This document shows, piece after piece, positions 1 to 12,300 of a DNA stretch of 64,000 nt. The stretch's first letter is position 1. Each line of letters opens with the position of its first letter. The notes beneath the pieces were generated by a model, which was not told the origin of the DNA, searched no databases, and saw only the letters and a program-made list of their open reading frames with translations. Both the position numbers and the translations under genes were made by a program. Location: the NCBI RefSeq assembly GCF_018691265.1, contig NW_024881301.1, positions 14,258,752 to 14,322,751 of the forward strand. Reading direction: 5' to 3'. This stretch comes from Tyto alba. Lineage: Eukaryota > Chordata > Aves > Strigiformes > Tytonidae.

Positions 1-3000
1 AGCTTTTTCTTAACATATAAAATAGTATGTTCACAACTAGATCAAGCAGGCACTTAGTATGAGATGTATATAATACAGAGACAAGGAACCATCCAAATAC
101 AATTACAACTGTACAAATCCCCCTCCCCCAGATTCTCAATTCCTATAACAGCCTAGTAATTGGTATTACTTACCTGTGTTAAAATATAGTATCTCTGGGC
201 TTCTTCTATGACCACTAGGCTGGCGTTGATATAGTCATTCTCAGTGTTCTGCAGTTTTACACGACTATGATCATCTAAAATTCAAAAGAACATTTAGAAT
301 TAATGAGGCACCCATCTTGATGAATCCTCTTAACACGCAAGTTTAGGTCTGATAAGCATTTAGAAATAAATTCTGCAGTACTAACCAAATGGCAAACTAC
401 AAACATATGTGAAACTAATTTCTCATGTAACTTTGATAACTGCCTGTCTCATTCTCCCCTCATCGTTCTATCAGATTAATTTCAGGCAGCTATTAATAGA
501 AGCTGCTCAGAAAACTGGAATATCCAGTTTTCTTTAAAAAACAACCAAACAAAACAACCCTCCCACACACACCAAGATGCTCACAGTCATCCCTTAACAG
601 TTGCATTTCCTTAATAGAACAGCATCACAACCCACACCAGGCAGCACTGTCCTATCACATCAGATCACTCTCCTGCATGGTTCCCTTTAAGTTCAGAATT
701 CTGAGATTTTTGGTGAACTGGAGTTTCATAGGTTGAGGTAGAATCATAAAGTTAAACTCACACAGCTAAAAAACAAAAGGAAAAATATATACTTGCTGTA
801 ATTCAGACCAAGATTTGATCCATTTAATTTTCCCTGTAATTTATTGTTTGATAACATACAAATTAGAAATATAAAGAAGGGGACTGTGAAAAAAATGTAC
901 CTATTTAATAAATCTTCCAGTTAAAAAAAAGCCTAATCTAATTACACAGTTTCAGTCGCTCATGATTACACAGGCAAGACAGAAGATTCCCCTATTTATG
1001 GCAGAGGCAAGCAAAGGACTCCGTTTAAAAATATAATAATGAGGAAGATTATTACACAGTGTTTTAGTATGACAGTCTGATAAAGTCACTGTGACTGTCT
1101 CTAGTACCTTTTAGTATGTGATTTATCCCCCTCTAGGAGACATTTAGGTAATCAGACTTGTTCACGGTAAGTAATCTTTCAGCCATTTATTAGAACTGTA
1201 TTAAATAAACAACATTTTTAGTTTAAAATTTGTACACAACTGCATGCCAGGAAATCAGATCCAACTGACTCCAAACCCCCTGAAGCTCAACGGTCTAGAC
1301 AGACTGTTTAAGAGAAGAGTAACTAAAAAATAGCAAACCAAAATGAATTTGAGACTTCAACACATTTCAGGAAGAGATAGAAGACATTCCATAAAGAAAC
1401 TGACAGAGCTCAGAATGAATTATGGGGCAATGCCAGTTTTTAACCTAGGTTCACCTGGTCTAACCCACACAACTCATTCGGTGTGCAGACTGATGTCACA
1501 GCTGCTAAGATGTCAGCCCGCTTTTCCCTGTCCCATTCATGCACCAAAAGGCTAATCTCTTTTTGATAAAGATCTTGGAAAACGCACAAAGTCAGTTGAG
1601 TTTTGACATAAGCAACTACCAAGTATCACACTCAGTGCAGCTATGATAGCTGAACTCAGATTAATTCCCTATATCACATCCAGTCCATACACCACAAGGC
1701 TTATCTAAGAAATCCCTGACTGTGACCCCAGATAAGTGGAAAAGCTGATGAGAATCAAGAAATAGTTACTGAATTAGACTCTTGTTCTATGGACGGCTCA
1801 TATGATTTTATAAATGCTTTCCATATGTTTGGAAACTTGGAAAAAGTACATTTACTAGATCTTGACCTGCTTTTAATACTCTCCCTCATCTATATGCTAT
1901 TGACAACTGTCAAAGAGGATTTTGCTGGATTCAAGGAAAGAAGTGAACAGTAAATTACTACTTTTGGGGTTTGGTTTTTTTGTTAAGGACTGGGATTTGG
2001 GTTGTTATCCTACCTCCTTTAGCTGCGAGCTTTTGTATGCAGTCACATACAAACGTGTAGAGAACAGAAGTACGCTGAAAACCTATTTTTCATATAAACG
2101 TATGAGAAAGTTACTGGTTTAGTCTATTTTCATTAGCATTCCAGCTGTAAGGCAACACCGTCTTGACTTTCAGGAGTCTTAAAACAACTTATGATACATC
2201 CGTATGAAGAAAAAATATTATCAAAGCCAAAACACAGTAAAATTAAGACACGTGCATTTTAAAGTAAAATATAGCTCCTTGTGATTATTTTGGCTGGATA
2301 GGAAAGTGTTACTTTCTCCTTTCATGTATTACTTTATCTGAAATGTTTCTACTGGAGAGAAACCAAGACCTTTGTAAATATTACATGTCATTTGCCAACA
2401 GGAAAAACTTAAGATCTTGTTATAGTAAATCACACATACCGGTACTAATGTTCTCGGAAAGATGACGTAAGCAGGCACTGTTAACAGTTCAATCACCCAG
2501 CAGCAGCTGCTGTATCACTGCCAGTAGGAGATAACTGCCGAGGCCCTAATGAGGTTTCCTACTGTATTGCTTACACACATTTTCAGCCTTACTTTTTTTC
2601 TCCTTATAAATTTTGCTTTGTAAACACAACAAAGTTCTGAAAGTTTTTTTCAAAGCCCCTTTAACAGCTAGTTCTATGCACAGGCAGCCTCTCTCTTCCT
2701 CTCCAACCAAAACAGAAGCAATCCTACAAATACACTGGCATACACTCCACAGAAGAAAGCAAGCCACTAGAATATACTGATTTTCCTTCTTTCAAGCGAA
2801 AAGATTCCTAAAGGACACAATGACCTAGAAACCTCATTCAAGCCCTGGCTTGCTCTTCTGAATTAAGTGAAGCAAGCCAACTTTTGACAGTGAGTTAGCT
2901 GTAACATATTTCCCATATGTAAATTGTTTCCAGTTACTAAGTACTTTAGATTTATATGAATGATAAACCTATCTTAAATCTTATCTTAAATGTTGCCATG

Positions 3001-6000
3001 CCCACAACTAAAATAGAGTACTCCTTTTTCTGAAGTTCCAATTCCCCTATTTCCACAAATTAGGTAGCCTGAAAAGGAAGTGGAAACCTTAAAAATGCTT
3101 CTCATTCTGCCTCCTGCACTAATAAAATTACTCCCAGAACGACCCTGTCTCAGGTAAGCAAACTCTTATTACCCACTTCAAGAGAAGCCCTGTCCCACTG
3201 GTATCGCTGACAACACTCCCTGTGTATCAAATAAAGCCAACACTTCACATCACACATCAATTTCCCCACTCCCTGCCAAAAAGAAAATTACATATTCTGT
3301 TAAAACTAAGATATGAAATGTTTGGCATTTTACATCATACAGTTCTTGCAGTTGGTTAATAAAAGGTTTTTATTTGAAAAGAACTGCGTTTCTAGAAGTG
3401 AAACTACTATATAAGATAAAAATTATCTTTTACCCAAGAGATCTCTCCGGCTCCCCAAACATTGAGCTATTAACAACAAAGGAGAGTGAAATGCTACTTT
3501 GTGGATTAAAGAAAGTCTTAAATAAAACACGTAGCCATAATCTATGGCAATGACCCAGACTGACCCTTTCCCACCTGCCAGCAAATACCCTTCACTGCAC
3601 TAATCTAAATCTAGTCTATTTCAGCTGCTAAATTATTCAAATTATGATACTCTGTCACTAGACTTACAGTCTCAAATTTCAGAGGTAGCCTAAGGCAAAG
3701 GAAAGGCAAAGTGACTTTTCCCTACCCTGTCACTGGTTGGACACAATGAATGCCACCATATCAATCATGGCCTAGCTCGTAACTGAAATATATGCATCAC
3801 TACTGCATAGGATCCTTATACTTCTAAGCAGGACAGTGAAAAAAACTTCAGATACTATAAAGTTTAGATCAGTATGTGCTATAAAATTCCCCTCTTCCAC
3901 AACCCGAAAGAAAGAATTATCTCCAAAAGCCCTATGTGGGGTTTATTTACACCATGTTTCTGGTAACAAGATGTTTTAGAGAATCATTAGATAATATCAT
4001 AAAAATCATCAATGTCAGCTTCTAATATGGCCAACGAGAAGTGCAGTAGGCTTATTTCGGACAGAACATCTCCCTGTTCTCAGCACATATACTCAAAACA
4101 CAGGACAGAAAGGGAACATTTTTGCAATGATGATTAATCAGCACTATGTGCAAAACCGTCCGCATCAGCTCAAACTCTGATCCCTGTAAAGCACAACAGT
4201 CTTTACCTTCCTCTCTCCCTGGTATATACTCTAGGACAACAGTAAGTCAGTGGTTGAAAGGTCCAGCACAAAGTCTACTACTAATGGCCACAGGAAGAAA
4301 ACAAGAGAAATCAGTACCTCTCAAGATCCTCCAACAGCAACATCATCTGTCAGGCAAAAGTGTTTGTATTACCTAAGGTATTGGGCTACACAACACATTA
4401 CAAAGGAAGGTTAAAGATAAAATTGTGTCAACCCCCATCTACCCTCCAAAGCAAAAGAAAAAAAAAAAATCCAGCCAATTTTGCTGAGGGGATTTCCTTC
4501 TTGCCTCTAAAATCTGGGAACACAGTAAGCAGATCTCTAAAGGTGTTTACAGTCAATCTGAGACACCAGACTCCTCTGATATCAACTTAGGATAAGATTC
4601 AGAAGTAAAGTAGTAACAGAAATCTTAGAGTTTCATTAAGTTATCAATAAAGAGTAATAATATCACAAGTGATTTTCCTTTCTTAATGTTTTCTGAGAAA
4701 TGGTTTCATCTGTCAGGAAATGACTGGCTGTCAAACCAAACCTATTTCAGATTAACTTCCTGTTTCAGTAGTACTACATAGCCGAAATATTCCTCTCCCT
4801 ATTCTAGACTAATACCAAACTGCTAGACTGCTTTTTTTTTGGCTAGGCAGTAACTCTTGAAGGCTTTTACCCAAACAGACTTACACACACCATAGCTCTT
4901 CAGCCAACAAAACTGGACACTAATAAAAATATTTATGAAACTGGAGACAATATGAAACAACTCTAATGGGCAAAGATTATTAGCCTTTCCCAGATAACAT
5001 ATATTTCCAAGTTGAATTTGGTAACGGACACAAATGGGTTTCAGTATCTGTGCCGAGTAGTGTGGTTGAAATTGGGCAAACCAGCCTTTCTTGCATTTTC
5101 TTCCTGCACTGGGAATTGACATCTTTTCTGTAAAACAGAATAATCTTTGCCTTTCCTCTTGCAGACATACCATCTCAGATTTAGACCGGCTAAATCTTAA
5201 GTTTAACTGCTAGTTCTGAAGGCCTTTGACCATCAGAGAATATTAGTACTGCCACATATTTTTCATTTAAACACTGCTAAAGAGGTGTAAAATTTGCCGA
5301 GTGAAGGACCAAGACGTTATGATTGTGTAAGACTGAGCTGCCTTTCATTTCTACAACGCCAGTTCCTTGCATACACACACCATGACTAGATGTGTTCACC
5401 ACAGTGACCAAACCACACGGCTTTTACCGCAGCTGCTTTGAAATCTAGGCACTGCTATCTTAGAACGTTATTTATTATCTATTCCCTTCCAGGTCTCTTT
5501 CTCCTCTCAATTCTCACCATTGTTACAGAAACTATTATGAATCACATTTTGAAAACACACAGATGTAAAGTTCAACAGGAATTAGTTCAAACACCAGGTT
5601 TTGCTCTGTTCTCATACAGCCTTGCTCCTGGTGCCCAGTTCAAACCTTTCTTTCATAAATGCTAAAAACTAAGACAAGTCTCAAAGTTCACCATCTCAGT
5701 TCGGTCATTGTTATACTCCACGTCAACTAGCACGTAACGACTCTAACCCTCTCCTGAGCCCAACTACTACTTCAAGTTTAGATTTTATCTAACTGCCTCT
5801 GTTCTTGCACAGGGTCCAGGGATTAATAGAATCACATCATTTCCTCCTGGCTAAACAAGCATTTAGGCAGCGGGCTTTGCCATGACCAAGGCAGAAGTGC
5901 ATGGTACTCTTCACTATTGTAAAAGGTCCTCTATAATTAAGGATAACAGAGCTCCAAAAAACTGCAGGAGACAATTATAAGTCACACCTTTAAGATATTA

Positions 6001-9000
6001 CTGCAGGCATTATCAGATGCTACTTAAATAACACAACATCTTTTTATTTATTTATTTATTTTAGAAACACTCTTTTCAAAAAGAAAGAAAAATCACTAAC
6101 ACACTGAAGGTAAACTGTCATTCTCTTTGCAGTAGTGCCCAAGTACTGAAAAATCCATGGATGGGAAAAAGGGTAAGTGTATGAATACAGCTTCTGCCAC
6201 AGAAGTTGTATAGGATATTGAACCCAAGAACAGAACTTGGGTCTTATGGGTTCAAATTCAATTTTCTGCCTTTTCTTCTTACAACTCCCCTCCCAATTTA
6301 GGTATGAAACAGGAAGTGAATAAAACACGATCTACTTTACCACTGCTAAGATGCTAATGCCGTGCTGTTAACAGGACAGCAAGCCTGGGACACGCCAAGT
6401 ACCTCTGCGTAGATCAACACAGGTCCAGCAGAGGCCTATCTCCCACTGCTGAGCAGAGGGCGGAAGGTAGTAAGCCCTGACTAACTTGAGGTATCTTCCT
6501 CAGGAGCTGGACATTTCTCAAACACACCATACTAGGGAATGCCATGCAGACACAGCAAAGAGACCGTGCACTGAACGCAAGCTCCGTTTCACCCAAGTGC
6601 AGTATTGAGATTCAGTGTTAAGCCAGACTGGATCCACTCGGTGCAAAGACGCTGTGCCAGTTGGCATTCTGGCAGCAGCCAAACGAGCAGCACGCAGCGC
6701 TGCATCTGACCAGCGTGACTCAATCCGAGACCCCTTCTGTGTCATTTTGAGAAGTGTTATGCACATGTTGTTACCACAACTTTCAACTGGAAACACGGAG
6801 TCCAGCACTTCTCCAAATCTTACAAAAGGTATTCTGATTAGGCTCTCGAACAAAAAGCCCCAATATACCAGCAACCCTTCAAAAACACTAGATCCAGTAA
6901 CAAGAAGGCTTTTATGAGCATTTGGTGCTCTGGGAAACTTCGTACTAAAGAACACAAACATTTAACCTGTTCCAACCTCAGTATTTTGTAGAAAAATTAC
7001 GGCTATACTGAATTTTTTTCCTAGTCCTCTTGAAAGTGATTTATGATAGCTTTCTCCAGCTGTAACTACGTATCGGTATTCTTTTGCTCACATGCCTTTT
7101 TATAATGATTTTGGATTACAGTTTCTAAAGTAAACGCTGTTGAAAAAAGAGTCCACAATACCTCAGTAGCAAAGAAGCTGGTAAAAAGATGTCCTCACCT
7201 GAGATCTAAGATCACTATGTCACAAAAACCATTTTATAGCAGTTAGTAAAATACAAAACACTCCATATCATATCTACCTGCATTGAGAAAATTAAATAAT
7301 TTCACACATATATTCTTCTGAACAGACAATAACAAAACCTCAAGTATTTTTTAAAGCAACAGTAGAAATGGCATTTACCCACACAATCTTATAAATGTGC
7401 AGAATCACTTAGCCCAAAAAGAAACCGTCTGTGTTAGTCAAGGCTTATTAACTTAATTTCTGTGCTCAGCAGATGTTGATTTTTTTAATGACAGATAAAG
7501 CAATATTAAACAAATGATTCCCTTATGAGAAAAATATCTTTAAAATATTACTTTGCAGCTCACAAACATTTACTTATATACTAATAACTATGATTTGCAA
7601 TCATCTCTCATTCACCATTCAGAACTAAGTTTAACTGGCAGACTCTTCTCCCTTCTGTTATATACATTTGTGCACGTGTTATGAAAAACACATTTATCAC
7701 AGGACACGTGCCTACATGAACGATCAAAATACAAAACCTGAAGTGACCATGATTTATTAGCTACAGTGTTTAAAAGTAAACTGGGTAAGCAAAAAGTCTA
7801 GAAAATTTACTACAATAATTACAGAAAATATACTTACACGGACTAACATCTCTGTATCTGTTTCGATTTCTGTTTTCTGGATATTTTGCAACTCTGTGAG
7901 GGTAGTCACTGGATTTATGTCGAATTTCCTTTAAAAGACAAAAAAAATTAGTTATAGCCAGTGAGCTGATTAAGGTTAGTGTTCTACACATCCTATTCTA
8001 AGGCTTTCAAGATTATTGATTAATCAAGGTTATTATTAATTAACATTTTTAAATCAACCTTTACTATACTTAATGTTATTTTCACTCAGAAAACATGTGT
8101 CTCATTCTTGGCCAAGCTGTTTCCATTCAGATCTTCCCGCACTTGGCTAACACCACCGAACTAACATGAGTGCAATTTGGTAAGCAACTGATGCAGCAGG
8201 GACAAAGGGGATAAACCCCCAGATATTTATTACGCTTAGTTTATCTCAGACTTGCATGTTATCTCCCACAGTAATAAGAGACTCAGACAGAACTAAAAGC
8301 AATATACTGCTAGCTCCTTTACACCAACTGACAGCATAAATCCCCACAAAGGTAATTGAACTAGTTAATGATTTTATGGCTGCTGTTAACAGCCACAAGA
8401 TTATTCTTGGTGGTTTGACAATTAAACCCATATAGCTGTAGTTAAACACAACCCAATATGAAGGAACAACTCTAGACTCACAAACATCAATGTGAAATCA
8501 CAGCCTGCTTCTCCCCGGGCATTCATACAAATTTTTCAATAATCTGCATTTGGAGGTTATTCTAAGATACTCACTTACACACAACTTCAAGGAGCATATT
8601 GTTCACATACTCTGTATGTTCAGTTTTACTATTTTTTTTTTGCCTCTGAGCATATCTTTTCCACAACTGCACTAAGATACACAGATTTACCTTACGCAGA
8701 CAACTGAAAAAAACACCTGAAGTGCTAGAGACAAGCAGTCTCCAGTGAACTGAACTATCCCTTTATACCTCTACTGATGCCATCTCAGCAGACATGTTGT
8801 ATGATACAGAATTAACAATATTTTATTCTGAATTCTTTTGTTTTTAAATTGCTACAGTGATCATTATGTCCCAAAGAATATTTAAACTTCACTTTACAAC
8901 TAAGCATTCTTTGGTCTTCTCTATGTTCCCACTAACCTATTTTGTCTTCTCAAACTTCCTAAACAGTCTATATATTCCCAGACAGTGAACAAAGCCAAAA

Positions 9001-11299
9001 AGGACTTCAGTGGAAATCTAATATATGTAAGGAAGCTCCATTTTTTAGCATCTGGTGTGTAACATTACTCAAGTGCAGTGCCAACCTGTAAAGAACATAA
9101 ATCACAATGTGGAGCACCACCTGTTAAGCACCAATGCTCTACACATTTGTATAAAAATCTCTTTAACTATTAGAAAACCAGTTTTTTTATTTTGATACAA
9201 CACACTGGAACTTGCCTTTTCCTCTAGTTTATATGGCTTAGGAGCTTTGAGAGCAACCACATGCACACTGAATATATGCATCAAGTTCCCATGAAACGTA
9301 AATTCTGCATTACTCCATAAGAAGATGCACCTTTGTAAAGTCACTGGCATCCTCTGTGCATAGAAACAGATCTGTAATTAGGTCAAGAAACATTAAAACA
9401 GCTAGAAACTCTACAACAGTGACTGGAGCTGGGGAGGGCTTGCTAAAAATAATTAAACCTAAGAACTTCAATGACTAGTTCTAAACTCAGTTTTCCCAGC
9501 CATCCACCACAATCCAGCCACCACAAATTAAAAGAACCAAGTCAGATACCAGATGTAACATAAAACTTGCATTGAACAAAAAAAAGTGGGAATCCGTATT
9601 TTTTATTCAGTCATTAATTCAGATTGGATAGGAGCTCCAGGAGACAGCATCAATATTCCATGTTTCATAAGATTTTACCACAAGTCTTGGCAAATTCATG
9701 GAACTGGGGGGCAAATATACAGAGCCAGTCCCAGCAAGAAGAAAAAAAAAACCCTAATACCCAACTTGGTTTTTTCTTCAGAGAAACTTATGCTTCTCAG
9801 GGCAAGTATGTATGTTTCTTATACAATGCCATCATAGGAAAATATATTCCTAAACAACAACCCAGTGTAAAAACAAATAGTCAGTGATTAGAGTATCTTC
9901 TACAAGTTTGTGCTACGTAAAAACATCATTTGCTATTTTCTCTTTATATTTTTAAGTAGATCTGTATCCTCGTTTTAATATAAAACAAATGCATTAAGTA
10001 CCCTGAAAAAATCCTGAGCTTGCATGTTGTGCAAATCTACAAAATCAGGGAAACATAAAATACTAATACAGAAAACTTTACTAAAAAAATTTACAGCATA
10101 ACTGTAGTAGAATTCAGAAATCTGTACACAATGTTTAGTAGAGCCTAACACAGAATTCTCTCTTCTGTTTAATACTTTTTAGTTTTACTTGGAGAAGTAA
10201 AGTTACTTGGGAAAGCTAACACTTTCAGTCTGGATATACCAGACATAAGGCATGTGTATTTTTCTATCTCATGAAAAACACTGATTGCAGCATTCTTCCC
10301 TTACAGTTTTTATCTATTTAATTTAGCATGGTCTATTTCTGCTGTTCCCTGTTAAATTCAAACCACAGTTCAGTTCCATAATGCATGTCTGCAGATAATG
10401 TATTTGAAATACATGTAAATCAAATGCACTGTTAATTTAATAGATAAAAAGCACAATTTCAAGTTATCAAAGAGGACTTCCGTTTGGGGTTGGTTTTCCT
10501 CATTTGTTAAAGAGCGCTGTTAAAGACACACTGTCTCAAATATCTGCTCCAGTATCGTAAGTTTAGACATGAAGTCTGTTTTACGGAAGCGACCCGAAGC
10601 CTGCTGTTGCAAGCTAGCAATCCCGCTGTTTCTAGAGAAGAAAGCAAGCCGCGCATTTCCCGAGCACCCCGCCGGCCTCCCGCAGCCACCGACCCGGCGA
10701 GCAGGGTGCGCGGCCGCCTGAGGAACCGCCGCGCAACGCCGCCGGTGGCAGAGCCGCCCGCCCCGGGGCGACGGCAAGCCATTAACCAGGTGCAACTTCC
10801 CACTCTGCGTGGAAACCGCGGGGAAGAAGCCATCCTGGCCCGGCACACACCGAGCCGCCGGACTCGGCCCCGCACCCACGCTCGCCTCCCGCTCACGGCG
10901 GGTAGGGGCGGGGGGGGGGGGGGGGAAGGCACCGCCGCGCAGGCGCAGTGCGCCGCCAGCTCCCCTGCCGCCGGGCGGCGCGCATGCGGCCCGGCCCGGC
11001 CCGGCGCACTGCGCCTGCGCGCTGCCCTACGGCGGAGAAGCCGCGGCCGCCCGCCGGGAGCATGCGCAGCGCCGGCCCGCCGCTCCGCTGCGCGCACCTG
11101 AAAGCGAGCCGTGGCCCAGCGATTTCCGCTCTCCGCCGGGGCGGCGCAGAGCGGCAGCGGGCGCTGCCGGCCTCCAGCCCTTCTTCCTGCCTCCCCCGCC
11201 CCTCCAACCGCAGCGGCCCCCGTCGCTCACCAGATAACGCGCCTGCCAGTCGTTAGTGGCATCAATCTCCTGGAACTCCTGCTCGATGGCGGCGGACAT
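1..11299 (-). CDS. PTPN2: PTPN2 (TC-PTP) tyrosine phosphatase, 5' part, coding exons 1-3
   Basis: Non-receptor protein tyrosine phosphatase, which in mammals dephosphorylates JAK1/JAK3, STATs and receptor kinases in nucleus and ER. Only the start is here: coding pieces 11231-11299, 7838-7928 and 174-274, 87 codons in all. The evidence is the peptide [20 protein letters not shown] in exon 2 and a block with NDYINASLV in exon 3, the conserved phospho-substrate-recognition start of the PTP catalytic domain. Splice phases join cleanly (exon 1/2 phase 0, exon 2/3 phase 1). The catalytic HCSAGIGRSG loop and the C-terminal tail are outside the window. PTPN1 is the closest paralogue, but synteny with SEH1L and CEP192 supports PTPN2. 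The N-terminus ([13 protein letters not shown]) is more diverged from mammals than the rest. Confidence 0.96.
174..274 (-). CDS. PTPN2: PTPN2 coding exon 3
   Basis: 101 bp encoding [20 protein letters not shown], then [14 protein letters not shown]; the Y codon is split with exon 2. The NDYINAS motif is the conserved PTP-domain segment near the phosphotyrosine-recognition loop. The acceptor is GAATTTTAG and the donor GTAAGTAA. Phase 0 at its 3' end matches the expected continuation off the left edge. Confidence 0.96.
275..7837 (-). other. PTPN2: PTPN2 intron 2
   Basis: About 7.6 kb of AT-rich intron with no recognisable exon on either strand. It holds short A/T homopolymers and a (TTTA) run near 6042-6061. 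A patch at about 6400-6960 is less AT-rich and unusually open in two overlapping frames (see findings); I could not assign it to a family. Confidence 0.85.
7838..7928 (-). CDS. PTPN2: PTPN2 coding exon 2
   Basis: 91 bp encoding [20 protein letters not shown], then [10 protein letters not shown] and one extra base. The acceptor (CTTTTAAAG) follows a poly-T tract and the donor is GTAAGT. The N-R-N-R-Y-R-D-V core is nearly invariant in the PTPN1/PTPN2 subfamily. The KSSDYPH part differs from human ESHDYPH. Confidence 0.97.
10910..10925. repeat. G16 homopolymer
   Basis: A run of 16 G on the plus strand, 11 bp before the inverted repeat, in PTPN2 intron 1. It could form a G-quadruplex and its length is likely to vary between assemblies. 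Confidence 0.85.
10936..11021. repeat. 20-bp perfect inverted repeat with NRF1-like sites
   Basis: The left arm at 10936-10955 contains GCGCAGGCGCAGTGCGCC. The right arm at 11002-11021 is its exact reverse complement, separated by 46 bp of GC-rich spacer with a GGCCC repeat. Each arm carries NRF1-like half-sites. It lies in the first 300 bp of PTPN2 intron 1. Confidence 0.85.
11231..11299 (-). CDS. PTPN2: PTPN2 coding exon 1 (start codon)
   Basis: The ATG lies at 11299-11297 on the minus strand in a good Kozak context (GCCGCC before ATG). It encodes 23 residues, [20 protein letters not shown] followed by RYL, and ends in phase 0 at a GTGAGC donor (11230-11225). The human counterpart begins MPTTIEREFEELD, so the acidic helix is recognisable but substituted. 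A longer minus-strand frame continues upstream to 11503, but that part is low-complexity CpG-island translation, so I chose the inner ATG. Confidence 0.95.
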
Positions 11300-11540
11300 G
11301 GCGGCAGCCCGAGCGCAAGCCCGGTCGGCGGCCGGCAGGCTCCCGGCACCGCGCGCGCTGCCCACCACACGGGAGCGACGAGCGCGCCCCGCCCCACCGC
11401 CACCGCCGCGCGCGCACATACACTCGCCACAGGTCCCGCTGCCGCCGGCGCCAGGCGCATGCGCGGCCCTCGCCTCCGCCCACCCGGTGGCCGCCGAGGC
11501 CACGCCCCTCCCGGGGCGGGGGGGAGGGAAGCACCTGGGG

Positions 11541-11548
11541 TGACGTCA
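11541..11548. promoter_or_regulatory. CRE palindrome TGACGTCA
   Basis: Perfect full-site CREB/ATF consensus about 240 bp upstream of the PTPN2 ATG, at the edge of the densest CpG block. Its position suits a proximal promoter element. Occupancy is an inference. Confidence 0.6.
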
Positions 11549-11580
11549 CGGGCCTGCGCCCCGCCTTCAGCCGCTTGGGG

Positions 11581-11627
11581 TTTTTTGTTGTTTTGTTTTT
11601 GTTTTTTTTTTTTTTTAAAAAAAGCAG
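11581..11627. repeat. T-rich then A-rich low-complexity tract
   Basis: A T-rich stretch with scattered G followed directly by an A run, interrupting the CpG island upstream of PTPN2. Simple sequence only. Confidence 0.7.
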
Positions 11628-12300
11628 AAGTTGGAAAACACGAACGTGTCAAGCAAATGACGGCGAGGCTTGCCGCCTCCAAAGCAGAAACGTAGCGAGG
11701 CGGAGCGCAGCCGCCGCCTCTCGCTGCGCAGGCGCTCAGCCAACCCAGAGCGCGGCGGTGATCAACCTGCGGCTATTTAAAAATGAGCCGCGTTTATTAG
11801 AGCCCGCGAAGAGGGAAGAGTTGCATGAAAAGTGCCGGGCGCCTGCCCCACGCCCCGGGGACGGCCCTGCCTTTGGCCCAGCCGCCTCCCCGCCCCGGGG
11901 TCCCGCTCCCTGGCGTAACTCCGCTCCCTCTCTCCCCTTGCAGTGGGCTCCCCACGACCCGTCACGAACCCGGAGGTTTCACGGGGATCATTTTGATCTG
12001 CCCTCCCCCCACCCCCCTCACATAGGGCCCGTCACGGGGCCCCCTCGGAGTGCCCCATCCCTGGGCTTGTGCACACCTCTAGCCCCCCATGACAACCAAC
12101 CGCGCCGTGTTGCCACTGGCTTTCCGTCCCTGCTGTCACCAAGTGGTGAAACGGGGCTGGGCGGGCCTCGGGTGATTTTTCAGAACAGCTTCAGATGCGT
12201 GCCATGAGGAGGAAAGGTCGGCAGAGCAAGGTGCCCACGCCGTTGGCACACTGATGCGAGCCTGTTGGTGCGCAGGGGCTGCGGTAGCGTGCTGGCCGCC

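Larger units (their letters stand above)
7929..11230 (-). other. PTPN2: PTPN2 intron 1
   Basis: About 3.3 kb. The left two-thirds are AT-rich with nothing recognised. The part from about 10600 to 11230, just after exon 1 in the direction of transcription, is CpG-island sequence with a 16-base G run and a 20-bp inverted repeat of NRF1-like sites. Confidence 0.85.
10600..12300. promoter_or_regulatory. PTPN2: CpG-island promoter region of PTPN2
   Basis: Dense CpG sequence over the PTPN2 start codon, fading out near 12.3 kb. NRF1-like motifs (core GCGCATGCGC and GCGCAGGCGC variants) recur near 10937, 10979, 11009, 11058, 11454 and 11726. A perfect CRE palindrome lies at 11541. I see no TATA box, as expected for a dispersed-start housekeeping promoter. 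The exact TSS cannot be read from sequence; it must lie at coordinates above 11299. Confidence 0.8.

Noticed and set aside
6180..6260. Sequence with GGGTTCAAATT resembling a tRNA B box
   Set aside because: No matching A box, no cloverleaf and no Pol III T-run at the right distance.
10507..11695. Several frames of 100-196 codons on both strands around PTPN2 exon 1
   Set aside because: Low-complexity A/R/G/P translations typical of GC-rich DNA; only the 23-codon MSAAIEQEF piece is supported by homology.
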